The position numbers were made by a program, and so were the translations under genes. Under the pieces are notes generated by a model. That model was not told where the DNA came from and searched no databases. It worked only from the letters and a program-made list of their open reading frames with translations. Below are positions 54,819-62,841 of a stretch of 64,000 nucleotides of DNA, one piece after another; the first letter of the stretch is position 1, and every line of letters starts with the position of its first letter. This DNA is from Singulisphaera sp. GP187 (GTDB taxonomy: Bacteria > Planctomycetota > Planctomycetia > Isosphaerales > Isosphaeraceae). Location: contig NZ_FSRB01000001.1 of NCBI RefSeq assembly GCF_900129635.1, forward strand, positions 4,007,501-4,071,500, written 5' to 3'.

Positions 54819-56123
54819 TCAACTTCCCCACTGGGAGGTCCACTCGCGGTAGCGGGCGAATCGGCGATTCACCACCTCGGCATCGAGGCCGAACTGCTCG
54901 AGGCTATAGCGATGGACTCCGTGCTTGTGCTGCGGGTTCTCGGCCAGCCAACGGCGCATCCTGGCCGCGAACTCGTCGTCATACGCGTATCCGAAATGAT
55001 GTCGGACCGCGCGGACGGTCGCGACTGGATCGGCCAGGAGCGACGAATAGGTCACGTCGAAGAACCGAGCCGGGTCGGCCGAGGCGCGGGCATCGATCGC
55101 GCGTTCGGTCCCTCGGGCCATCGCCTCGGTGAACTCCGCTCCCAGGCGTTTCAGATCAACACAGTCGGATGTGATCCCCCGAACGGCGGCGGCCAGGCTA
55201 CAGAGCGAGGGAAGGACCTGAAGCGGGTCACGGTGGATCTGCACGATGCAGGCGTCGGGGAAGACGGCGAGGAGCGAGTCGAGGCCGTAAATGTGGGCGG
55301 GCGCCTTGAGAAGCCAGGGGTCTCCCGGCCACCGCCAGGAGAGGAGTTGGAGTTGCCGGCGTAGGTAACGATAGGGCTCGAGCAAACTTTGATCTCTCAT
55401 CCATTCCACATACTGAGGCACGTCGAACAGGAATCCGTTGACGCCGGCAATAAATCCATGCACAAACAGTTGATTGCACTCCTCGGGGCTCTCGGCATCG
55501 AACAGGTGGGCGGCACGGACCCGAGGAGCCAGCGAATTGAACAAGGCGACCTGCCTCCGGGCCCGGGCAATCCGGGGGTCGGTCAGTCGGGTCTCGAAGC
55601 GGGGTGAAGGTGAAGGCTCAAGCGTCTCCCAGAAGAGTAAGGGACGGCCGCCAGGATCCTCACACATCAGGCGATGCAGGAATGTGGTTCCGCTTCGAGG
55701 GAGTCCGGTGATGAACAAGGGACGGTGGATCGGCGTGTCGAGGATCTCGGGGTGCCGGTTCAGGTCGTCCTGAATCCGCAGGCGGTTCGTCAACGCGGCG
55801 ACGCAGTATTCGCGAAAGAAGAGCCGGCCGAAAGTGTGGGCGTTGCCCTGGGCCTCGAACGCATCAACCAAGGCCCTGAGACCGGCTCGAAACCCGTCAT
55901 CGCCCCAGTCCGAAAGGCCCGCTCCCGCCCTGCGCTGAGCCGCGGCCAACAGCAACTCGGGGTCGAGCCGGGGCCAGAGCAACCCGAGTCGCCTGAGTCC
56001 TCCCCCTACCCCATTGAGCGCTCGCATCCAGGCCGGCCGGTGAGGACGATCCCAGATCGGCTCTCCCGTCGATGCCGACAATAACGATGATCCGGGGCCG
56101 GCATTCTCGATCTCACTCGCCAT
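54819..56123 (-). CDS. Sulfotransferase family protein
   Basis: 434 residues. FITGLPRSGTTFLHRL is the 5'-phosphosulfate-binding loop for PAPS, and CIVQIHRDPLQVLPS holds the 3'-phosphate-binding residues, in the right order and distance. The C-terminal region (RYREWTSQWG) is usual for the PF13469-type sulfotransferases. It transfers sulfate from PAPS to an unknown acceptor, perhaps a glycan or lipid. The first 35 residues are low-complexity. It lies tail to tail with the WD40 gene, only 35 bp apart. AGGAGAG lies upstream of the ATG. Confidence 0.92.
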   Translation of the reverse strand: MASEIENAGPGSSLLSASTGEPIWDRPHRPAWMRALNGVGGGLRRLGLLWPRLDPELLLAAAQRRAGAGLSDWGDDGFRAGLRALVDAFEAQGNAHTFGRLFFREYCVAALTNRLRIQDDLNRHPEILDTPIHRPLFITGLPRSGTTFLHRLMCEDPGGRPLLFWETLEPSPSPRFETRLTDPRIARARRQVALFNSLAPRVRAAHLFDAESPEECNQLFVHGFIAGVNGFLFDVPQYVEWMRDQSLLEPYRYLRRQLQLLSWRWPGDPWLLKAPAHIYGLDSLLAVFPDACIVQIHRDPLQVLPSLCSLAAAVRGITSDCVDLKRLGAEFTEAMARGTERAIDARASADPARFFDVTYSSLLADPVATVRAVRHHFGYAYDDEFAARMRRWLAENPQHKHGVHRYSLEQFGLDAEVVNRRFARYREWTSQWGS

Positions 56124-56235
56124 GATGCTCGACTCTCCTGAGTGTTGAAGGAGTCAGATCATTGGGAAATGAAAAAGCCTCGAATTTTGAATTTCTCGAT
56201 TGAGGCGAGCAGAGGGGAGAAAGGAAGGAGTGTCA

Positions 56236-56320
56236 GCTCCCTGTCTTTTGACCAACGCCAACGCGAAGAACCAAAGACAGGGAGCGACCCGCTCCCCGCT
56301 CGCCTTTGGGGGGCGAGCGA
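56236..56320 (-). terminator. Two hairpins after the PVC-type propeller gene
   Basis: Arms GCTCCCTGTCTTT (56236-56248) and AAAGACAGGGAGC (56273-56285) form one stem, and CGCTCGCC (56297-56304) with GGCGAGCG (56312-56319) another. On the minus strand they follow the stop of the gene at 56329-59457 and probably end its transcript before the sulfotransferase gene. Confidence 0.6.
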
Positions 56321-56328
56321 ACGACAAA

Positions 56329-59300
56329 TTACTGGCAGGCCTTGAGGAAGGCGATCAGGTCCGCCAGCTCTTTCGCGGAGAGTTGCTGATCGAGTCCGGC
56401 CGGCATGACCGAGACTGAGCCGGGGCGAATCTCTTCGATCTCGTCCCTGGCGATGCGGGCTTCCTGGTCGGGACCGGTGGCAAGCACGATCTCGTCGGGG
56501 GTCTCCTTGCGGGGCAGACCGTTGAAGATCTTGCCGTCCTTGGTCGCGATGCTCAAGGGCTCGAAGCTCCGCACGAAGCTTGCGCTCGGGAAGAGGATCG
56601 CCTCGAGCAGGTCGCGCTCGGTGCGGATCTTACCGATGTGGGTGAGGTCGGGGCCGACCTTGCCCCCCAGGTAGCCGATGGCGTGACAGGAAACGCAGGC
56701 CGCTCGGGTGCTATTGAATACCGCCTGCCCGCGCCTGACGTCACCACCGTCGAGTTTGGCCAGGAACCCCTCGAGCCGCGCCTTCTGACTCGCCGCGTCC
56801 GCGTTCAGCCCCGCGTACAGTCCTTCCGCCGACGCCTGGACCTTTGCGCTGTACTTCGCCAGGCGGGGCTTGATCGTCTCGACCCGAAGCGTGGTCCGGG
56901 CCGGGGACTGCTCCAGGGCCTTGACCAGTTTCAGGCCAACCTCCTCGTCATGGCTCTGCTCGAAGCCCGAGAGCAAGCGATCGATCTCGAGCGGTCCCGC
57001 ACCCTGGACCGTGTCCGTCAAGGCGGCGAGCTGTTCGACCGTCAACCTGGCGTTGGCCAGCACGTCGGCGGCCGCGCTTCGGATCGCGACGGAGCGGTCG
57101 GGGGCCAGTTCCCCCTGGAGAAAGGTCAGGAGGACCGCATCGACTTCGGGCAAGCCGCCCGGCACGGCCGCGAGCGCCTCGAGCCGGACGTCGGCCGGCG
57201 TCGTCTCCCGGCTCGCCACCTGGAGCAAGGCCGAGGCGAGCGGACGCGAGCGGGTCTTGGGAGTCTGCAGAGTCCGAGTCGTCGCGATCGCCTGGCGGGT
57301 CAATGCGAGGTCGTTGCCTGAGATGACGGCGATCAAGCCCGGTTCCCAGGCGCTGAACGCATCACGGAGCCCCGATCCGGCCATCGCGTGCAACGCAGTC
57401 AGCTTGGTCCCGCGCGAGGCGGCCGCGTCAGGCAACGGCTCACCCAGCAATTCTTGGATCGGTGCGGAGCGGGCCAATCGAGCGAGCTGAGCGCTGAGCT
57501 CGTCGTCCCCTGCCGGCATTTTCCCTTGCTCGTTCAGCCGCTGGCGAAACGAGCCGACGAGCGCGCCGGCCCACTCGGGATGCCGGCCGGCGATCCAGGA
57601 TGCGGTCTCCCGGACGAGCGGGTCGGTCGAGGCGAGCCCAGAGGCAATGTCCTCGGCCTTGAGGCCGCCCCCCTCCATCTGGTCGAGCGCGACCAGGGCG
57701 GCGCGACGGGTCCTCACGTTCTGGCTCTGAAGCCCGGCCGCCGTTCCGCTCGGGTCGGCGATCTCGATGAGTGCGTAGGTCAGAGAATGCTCAAGAACCC
57801 GATCCGACGGCTCCCCGGCCGCCTCGAGCAGGGCCGACACCACCCCCTGGCCGCCGATCCGCCCGAGCGCCTCGGCCGCGGCGCGGCGGTTGGCCGCCAC
57901 CTTTTCCTTGAGCACCACGAGCAAGGGCGCCAAGGCGTCGCGGTCCCGCCAGACGCTCGCGGAGTGAATGGCCGCCAGTCGGACCGTTTCGTCAGTATCG
58001 GCCAGGGCCACCCGAACCGCGGCGCGGGCCTCGGGGCGATCGACGCGCGTCGCGGCCCACACGGCGTTTCGCCGCAACTCGGCCGAGCGACCGCCTCGAA
58101 TCGCTTCGGCAACCACCGAGACGGCCGGTTCGCCTTGCTTGCCCAGCAAGTGGATCGCCCGAGCGCGCACCGCGGAGCGGGGGTCGTCCAGCCGCTTGAC
58201 GAGCTCGTCAGGCGTCGACTTGGCCCACTCGAGCTTCAACCCACGCGGGTCGTCGATCCGAGCCGCCCCCTTGCGGCGCACCCGGTAGATCGCCCCCAGC
58301 ACATTCGGCTTGCCGATCTGCGAGGTCGGGCAGCAGAGCTTGTACCAGCCGCCGGTGTCGAGCACGACCAGGCTGCCGTCGGCATCGTCCAGGACGTCGG
58401 TGGGGTGGAAGTCGTGGTCGGCCTCGGGAGAGACCAGGAAGTCTTCGTCGCGCGTGGTGAAGGTCGCTCCGCTCGGCTCGAGGACGTGCCTCGTGACCTT
58501 CTGCATGTTGAAGAGCGCTGCGAACAGGTTGTCGCGATAGCCGGGGCCGAACGCGTCGGAGTCGTAGCGGGTGAGTCCGGACGGAGCCGCCGCGCCGAGG
58601 TGGGTGAGCGGCGGCATCAGGTCGGGGCCCGTCTTGGGGTGCGGGTCCAGCACCGCATCATGAACCTTGCCGTAGACACCGCCGTAGATCGCATGGATCA
58701 GGCCGTCGCGGCGCCCGCCCCCTGGGTTCTGCAGGAAGGTCGTCGTGAAGATCCGCTCGCCCCCCGGGGTGAAGACGACGTCGACCGGGTTATCCATGCC
58801 GCCGGTCATCACCGACTCGATCCGCGACCCCTCGGGACGACGTCGAAAAATATGTGCGGCTTTGGTGACAAAGGGAGACCGGCCCGGCCGCTCATACGTC
58901 TGCTCGGCGAACGCCCCCTTGCACCAGTAGATCCAGCCGTCGAGGCCGAGGTAAGGGCCGTGCAGGTCGTTGGCGCAACCGGTGAGGGTTTTCCCCTGGA
59001 ACCACTCGGTGCGTTGATCGGCGACACCGTCGCCATCGGTGTCGGTCAGTTTCCAGAGGCTCGGGGGGGCCGCGACGTAGAGGGAGCCGTCGTGCCACAT
59101 CGTCCCTTCGGGGAACATCATCCGATCGGCGAACACGGTGCGTTTGTCGTACCGGCCGTCGCCGTCGCTGTCCTCGAGCCGCAAGATGCGGTGGGTCCTG
59201 TCGACAACCTGCTTGGCGACCGGGTCGTTGGATCCGGACGAGTCGGAGACGTAGAGCCGGCCTTGCTCATCGAAGTCGGCGGTGATCGGCCGATCGACCA

Positions 59301-59457
59301 GGGGCGGGCCCGCGATGAGCTCCATCTCGAAACCGTCGGCCAGAGTGAACGTGCGGCCGTTCAGCTTGAACTCGCCCGCCGTCGCGGCGGAGAGCCCGGT
59401 GAAAAGGACCAGGGCAGCGAGCGCGAACGTGGCATTCACAAGTCGAGGTCGACACAT
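56329..59457 (-). CDS. PVC-type propeller + HEAT + cytochrome c domain protein
   Basis: About 1042 residues. Signal peptide; an N-terminal six-bladed propeller like membrane-bound sugar dehydrogenases (ADFDEQGRLYVSDSSG, ILRLEDSDGDGRYDKRT, VDVVFTPGGERIFTT); a central HEAT region (~residues 430-850; AAAEALGRIGGQGVV); and a C-terminal heme-binding domain with AACVSCHAIG (CxxCH) and a DLTHIG segment. The architecture matches the PVC-type heme-binding/L-sorbosone dehydrogenase-like proteins abundant in planctomycetes, thought to oxidise carbohydrates outside the cytoplasm and pass electrons to a cytochrome; the substrate is unknown. The ATG at 59457 gives a good signal peptide; an in-frame TTG at 59499 is less likely. 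Confidence 0.92.
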   Translation of the reverse strand: MCRPRLVNATFALAALVLFTGLSAATAGEFKLNGRTFTLADGFEMELIAGPPLVDRPITADFDEQGRLYVSDSSGSNDPVAKQVVDRTHRILRLEDSDGDGRYDKRTVFADRMMFPEGTMWHDGSLYVAAPPSLWKLTDTDGDGVADQRTEWFQGKTLTGCANDLHGPYLGLDGWIYWCKGAFAEQTYERPGRSPFVTKAAHIFRRRPEGSRIESVMTGGMDNPVDVVFTPGGERIFTTTFLQNPGGGRRDGLIHAIYGGVYGKVHDAVLDPHPKTGPDLMPPLTHLGAAAPSGLTRYDSDAFGPGYRDNLFAALFNMQKVTRHVLEPSGATFTTRDEDFLVSPEADHDFHPTDVLDDADGSLVVLDTGGWYKLCCPTSQIGKPNVLGAIYRVRRKGAARIDDPRGLKLEWAKSTPDELVKRLDDPRSAVRARAIHLLGKQGEPAVSVVAEAIRGGRSAELRRNAVWAATRVDRPEARAAVRVALADTDETVRLAAIHSASVWRDRDALAPLLVVLKEKVAANRRAAAEALGRIGGQGVVSALLEAAGEPSDRVLEHSLTYALIEIADPSGTAAGLQSQNVRTRRAALVALDQMEGGGLKAEDIASGLASTDPLVRETASWIAGRHPEWAGALVGSFRQRLNEQGKMPAGDDELSAQLARLARSAPIQELLGEPLPDAAASRGTKLTALHAMAGSGLRDAFSAWEPGLIAVISGNDLALTRQAIATTRTLQTPKTRSRPLASALLQVASRETTPADVRLEALAAVPGGLPEVDAVLLTFLQGELAPDRSVAIRSAAADVLANARLTVEQLAALTDTVQGAGPLEIDRLLSGFEQSHDEEVGLKLVKALEQSPARTTLRVETIKPRLAKYSAKVQASAEGLYAGLNADAASQKARLEGFLAKLDGGDVRRGQAVFNSTRAACVSCHAIGYLGGKVGPDLTHIGKIRTERDLLEAILFPSASFVRSFEPLSIATKDGKIFNGLPRKETPDEIVLATGPDQEARIARDEIEEIRPGSVSVMPAGLDQQLSAKELADLIAFLKACQ

Positions 59458-59545
59458 CGGTGGGGATTCCAGGAGGGATGAACGCGTCAAGGAGTGCAAC
59501 GATCAGGGCCTTTCGTAGGCGCCGAAACCAATTCGGAGGCTTGAG

Positions 59546-59595
59546 GGGGACGAGGTTCCGGAGATCCTCCTCCGTGGCCTCGTCCCCTTTTTTTT
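59546..59595 (+). terminator. Rho-independent terminator, plus orientation
   Basis: Stem GGGGACGAGG (59546-59555) with CCTCGTCCCC (59578-59587) followed by eight Ts (59588-59595). The U-tract is correct only for plus-strand transcription, yet both neighbouring genes are on the minus strand. Confidence 0.75.
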
Positions 59596-59609
59596 CCTTC
59601 AACCCCCGA

Positions 59610-60782
59610 TCACTTCGCGATCGGGATGAACTTCAGGCAGACGGGCGACTTGACCTCGAGCGACTGGCCGGTCGGCTCGAGTTTGCCGGTTGCCGGATCG
59701 ATCCGGAAAACAACGATCGTGCCGGAGTCTTGGTTGGCGGCCAGGAGGAACCGGCCGGTCGGGTCGATGGCGAAGTTGCGCGGGGTCTTGCCGGCGGTCG
59801 GCTGGTGGCCCACCGATGTGAGCCGGCCGGTCGCGGCGTCGATGGCGAAGATCGCGATGCTGTCGTTGCCGCGGTTCGAGCCGTAGAGGAACTTGCCCGA
59901 GGGGTGGACCTGCACCTCGGCCGTCGAGTCGCTCGGCTTGACCTCAACGCCGGCGGGCAGCGTCGGCAAGGTCTGGAGCTCGTTCAGCACGCCATGGTCC
60001 GCGTCGTAGTCGAATGCGGTCACGGTGCAGTTGATCTCGTTGATCACGTAGGCGTGACGGCCGTCGGGGTGGAACGTGAAATGGCGCGGTCCGGACCGGC
60101 GTGCCGTTGGCGCGAACGGAGGGTCGTTGGGGGTGAGCGTTCCCTTCGCCGCGTCGAACTTGTAGACGAAGAGCTTGTCGAGCCCGAGGTCGGCCGCGAT
60201 CGCGAACCGATTGGCGGCGTCGACGTTGATCGAGTGGGCGTGCGGTTTCCCCTGGCGCTTGGGGTCGGCAACGGTCCCGGTGTGCACGATCGACGCGGTC
60301 GCGGCGCCGAGCCGGCCGTCGGCCAGGATCGGCAGCGAGGCCACGGTGCCTCCCCCGTAGTTCGCCACCAGGACGTTCTTACCGGCGCGGTCGACCACCA
60401 GTTGGCACGGCCCCGCGCCTTCCGATGATTCCGTGTTCAGGTGTTTCAGGCTCCCGTCCTTGGGGTCGATCGCGAACGCGCTCACGCCGCCGCTCGGCCG
60501 TCCACCGCGCTCGGCAACCTCATTCACGGCGTAGAGATTCCGGTGGGTCGGGTCGATCGCCAGGAACGACGGGCTGAGCGACTCGGCGACCAGCCCCCGT
60601 GACGTGAGCGTCCCCGACTCCGGGTCGAGATCGAGCAAGACGATCCCTTGGTCTTTCCCGTTCGTATAGGTGCCAACATAAACGCGAATCTTCGAGAGCG
60701 TCGAAGGATCGACGACGGAAGCCGCCTTGGTTTCGGCGAAGGCCACCGAGAGACAGCCGAGGAGCAAGCCGATCTGCCACAT
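59610..60782 (-). CDS. Exported lactonase of the 6-phosphogluconolactonase (PgL/YbhE) propeller family
   Basis: 390 residues: a short signal peptide (LLLGCLSVAFAE), then a seven-bladed propeller with VYVGTYTNGKDQGI at the start, NLYAVNEVAERGG, VLVANYGGGTVASLP, GKPHAHSINVD, GPRHFTFHPDGRHAYVINE and GRFLLAANQDSGTIVVF. These are the landmarks of the PF10282 lactonase family. Because it appears exported, it is more likely to open sugar lactones outside the cytoplasm than to serve the pentose phosphate pathway. It lies upstream of the PVC-type propeller gene on the same strand, and a sugar oxidation/lactone pair is a tempting link. Confidence 0.9.
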   Translation of the reverse strand: MWQIGLLLGCLSVAFAETKAASVVDPSTLSKIRVYVGTYTNGKDQGIVLLDLDPESGTLTSRGLVAESLSPSFLAIDPTHRNLYAVNEVAERGGRPSGGVSAFAIDPKDGSLKHLNTESSEGAGPCQLVVDRAGKNVLVANYGGGTVASLPILADGRLGAATASIVHTGTVADPKRQGKPHAHSINVDAANRFAIAADLGLDKLFVYKFDAAKGTLTPNDPPFAPTARRSGPRHFTFHPDGRHAYVINEINCTVTAFDYDADHGVLNELQTLPTLPAGVEVKPSDSTAEVQVHPSGKFLYGSNRGNDSIAIFAIDAATGRLTSVGHQPTAGKTPRNFAIDPTGRFLLAANQDSGTIVVFRIDPATGKLEPTGQSLEVKSPVCLKFIPIAK

Positions 60783-60894
60783 AGAAGAGGTTCCCGTTCT
60801 TGACTGGAGAGTTTTTGAAATTCTCGCGAGGGTCGCCGAAAGTCCGTCTTAGACTAACTCCATCGGCGGGTGGCCGAAATCCTTTACCTCAGGA

Positions 60895-61239
60895 TTAGAT
60901 CTCGCCCAACTCGGCATCGAGCGCATTCATGCGTTCGTGGAAGGCGTCGTCGGACAAGAGAAGCATGGACAAAGGTTTAATGTCTCCCTCGAGGAGCATC
61001 AGCAGCTCGGCCGTGCCGGCACGCCGGCCGAGGGCGCGGCCGCGCGTCTCAAGGGCCTTGGCGACGATCGCATCGAGGTCGAAGGCCGAGGAGGCCCTCG
61101 CCAGGCGCAACGCCACCTCGTCCAGGTCGGACGCGGTGAACGTCCCCTTGCCATCGAGCCGGGCCGCCTCGGTGATCGTCAGGAGTGCGTCGGCCAGCCG
61201 CTCGCACGCCTTCTCTTGGAGTTTTGTTGGCTTGGTCAC
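60895..61239 (-). CDS. Small helical protein of unknown function
   Basis: 114 residues, almost entirely helical (KLQEKACERLADALLTITEA, FTASDLDEVALRLARA), with no cysteine, signal or membrane segment. I do not recognise the family. It starts with GTG at 61239; no strong ribosome-binding site is visible. The coding character is good, with steady charge patterning and GC-rich third positions. It is divergent from the Dabb protein gene, with a 21-bp dyad between them. Confidence 0.7.
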   Translation of the reverse strand: MTKPTKLQEKACERLADALLTITEAARLDGKGTFTASDLDEVALRLARASSAFDLDAIVAKALETRGRALGRRAGTAELLMLLEGDIKPLSMLLLSDDAFHERMNALDAELGEI

Positions 61240-61591
61240 GTGGATGACTTTCGGTTCGGACCGGCGCGTCTCAATAATGCCTCGGTGCGGTCGCGGCTTT
61301 CAACGAGAGGCAGAACTCCACCGACCCCTTGAGTCGGCTTCCCTTGGGACGAGGCTTCCGCCTGCCGCCCCCACGAGGTTCGTGACCGGCAAAACGCCCA
61401 GTTTACAAGACAAAACAGATCCACACACTCTCTATAGAATTCCGAGAATTCTATCAACCTGAGTGCCCGCCGAGAATCCGCGACGGGATTGGTCGGTGAG
61501 ATCTGCAACGACTTGCGACCCTAACCTCGGTCGATCATGATGGCAAACCGTTTCGTTGATTGGACACGCGTGCACCCACAAGGAGATCCTC
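61240..61591. promoter_or_regulatory. Divergent intergenic region with a perfect 21-bp dyad
   Basis: ATAGAATTC-CGA-GAATTCTAT at 61434-61454 is a perfect 9+3+9 inverted repeat in an AT-rich setting, unlike the surrounding DNA. It lies 138 bp before the Dabb gene and about 195 bp before the divergent small gene. It could be an operator for a dimeric regulator. AAGGAGATCC precedes the ATG at 61592. Confidence 0.4.
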
Positions 61592-62002
61592 ATGAACCGT
61601 TTTCTCGCTCGGCTCGCTCTTTGTTCGTTTGCGGTCAGTCTGCTGGCGGTCGGTGGTGGTGGCGCTCGGGCCGCCGATGAAAAAGAGGAGCGTTTGGCTC
61701 ATGTGGTTTTCTTCACACTGAAGGATCACTCCAAAGAGTCGAGGATGAAGATGCTCGACGCTTGTAAGACATACCTGAGAGGCCATGATGGGCTGATCTC
61801 GTTCTCGGCTGGGATCATCGCCGAGGATGTGACCGAACCGGTCAGCGACCGGGATTTCGACGTTGCGGTCCACCTGGTATTCCGGGATAAGGCGGCCAAC
61901 GCGGCGTACCAGGCCCACCCGCGTCACAAGCAGTTCGTCGAGGAAAACAAGGCGTCCTGGGCGAAGGTCCGCGTCTTCGACTCCTACCTCGCCGCGCCCT
62001 GA
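61592..62002 (+). CDS. Exported Dabb (stress-responsive alpha/beta-barrel) protein
   Basis: 136 residues: a signal peptide (FLARLALCSFAVSLLAVGGG, ending near ARA-AD), then a Dabb domain with LAHVVFFTLKD, LISFSAGIIAED, DFDVAVHLVFRD and YQAHPRHKQFVEEN, where the first His and H-P-x-H lie in the usual places. Dabb proteins form dimeric ferredoxin-like barrels; an exported form is common in planctomycetes and its role is unknown. AAGGAGATCC makes 61592 the evident start. Confidence 0.9.
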   Translation: MNRFLARLALCSFAVSLLAVGGGGARAADEKEERLAHVVFFTLKDHSKESRMKMLDACKTYLRGHDGLISFSAGIIAEDVTEPVSDRDFDVAVHLVFRDKAANAAYQAHPRHKQFVEENKASWAKVRVFDSYLAAP

Positions 62003-62333
62003 ACCGCGGACCGACAGACGTCAAACCGGGGGCAACGCCCCACGTTTGACGTCTGTCACGGCCCGGGTTTGCCGCGCGGATCGACGGATTCAACGGTCGC
62101 TATTTTTGAATTTTAAAAGCAGTAGGATGTTGTCACTCAGCAATCTCATGATATATTTGCAGACTATGGGACTTCGCTTTCCCCATACTGTCGATTATAA
62201 AAGATGCTCAAGCGGCGAGCGGACGTTCGGACTCAGGTTTTTCCTCAGCCGTTCTCAGCAAATCCCCTATTGACTCTCAGAGGGGTTCGAACGCGCCGTT
62301 CGGGCGAACGCATGAATGTTGGAGAATGCTTCG
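62003..62333. terminator. Long hairpin after the Dabb gene and regulator upstream region
   Basis: A perfect 14-bp stem (62013-62026, GACAGACGTCAAAC, with 62044-62057) starts 11 bp after the Dabb stop, with GGGGC/GCCCC inside the loop; no T-tract follows. The rest, up to the ArsR-type gene, is AT-richer and probably promoter DNA. No gene is seen. Confidence 0.6.
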
Positions 62334-62723
62334 ATGGCGAGTGCGACTTCGGGTGTGAAGAAGGTTGCGAAGACGGCAACGGCGGCGGCGACGAAGACAG
62401 CCGCGGCAACGAAGACGGCCACTGCGTCCAAGGCCAAGGAGAGCGGCCAGCGTCTCAAGCAGGCGCAGCGTGCCGCCAACCTGCTGAAGCAGGTCAGCGA
62501 CGCAACCCGCCTTCAAGTGATCTTGATGCTTTCCGAGGGAGAGCGACACGTCGGCGCTCTGAGCGAGGAGCTGAGCCAGAGCCAGCCCGCCGTCAGCCAC
62601 CACCTCGCCTTGCTCCGGCACGGCGGGATCATTTCACCCCGCCGTCAAGGGAAGAATAACTTCTACGGCCTGACCGAGACGGGCGAGGAACTGGCCAAAG
62701 TGGTCAAGTCGATCATGGTCTGA
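62334..62723 (+). CDS. ArsR-family transcriptional regulator with Lys/Ala-rich N-terminal tail
   Basis: 129 residues. Residues ~55-125 are an ArsR-type winged helix: VSDATRLQVILML, HVGALSEELSQSQPAVSHHL (recognition helix) and RRQGKNNFYGLTETG (wing). No Cys pair for metal binding is seen. The first 45 residues are a repeated Lys/Ala/Thr tail (ATKTAAATKTATASKAK), like the C-terminal tails of histone H1-type bacterial proteins, and should bind DNA non-specifically. This tail is unusual for the family. The ATG at 62334 has GGAG 9 nt upstream. It converges with the ThuA-like gene across a bidirectional terminator. Confidence 0.9.
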   Translation: MASATSGVKKVAKTATAAATKTAAATKTATASKAKESGQRLKQAQRAANLLKQVSDATRLQVILMLSEGERHVGALSEELSQSQPAVSHHLALLRHGGIISPRRQGKNNFYGLTETGEELAKVVKSIMV

Positions 62724-62755
62724 GCGGCTCTCATGAGCCGTGCCCCCCAAAAAAT

Positions 62756-62805
62756 ATGACGCGAGCCATCCGCGGGACCTCTGTCCCGCGGATGGCTCGC
62801 GTCAT
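62756..62805. terminator. Perfect 23-bp hairpin between convergent genes
   Basis: Arms 62756-62778 and 62783-62805 pair without mismatch around CTCT. An A-run (AAAAAA) precedes the stem and only TT follows, so the U-tract suits the minus-strand transcript better. It likely ends both the ArsR-type gene and the ThuA-like gene. Confidence 0.8.
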
Positions 62806-62841
62806 TTCGTTCGCATGAATCCATGCTCGCACGTGGAATGG

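Noticed and set aside
57388..59481. 697-codon plus-strand open frame
   Set aside because: Mirror of the PVC-type propeller/HEAT gene; no recognisable motif.
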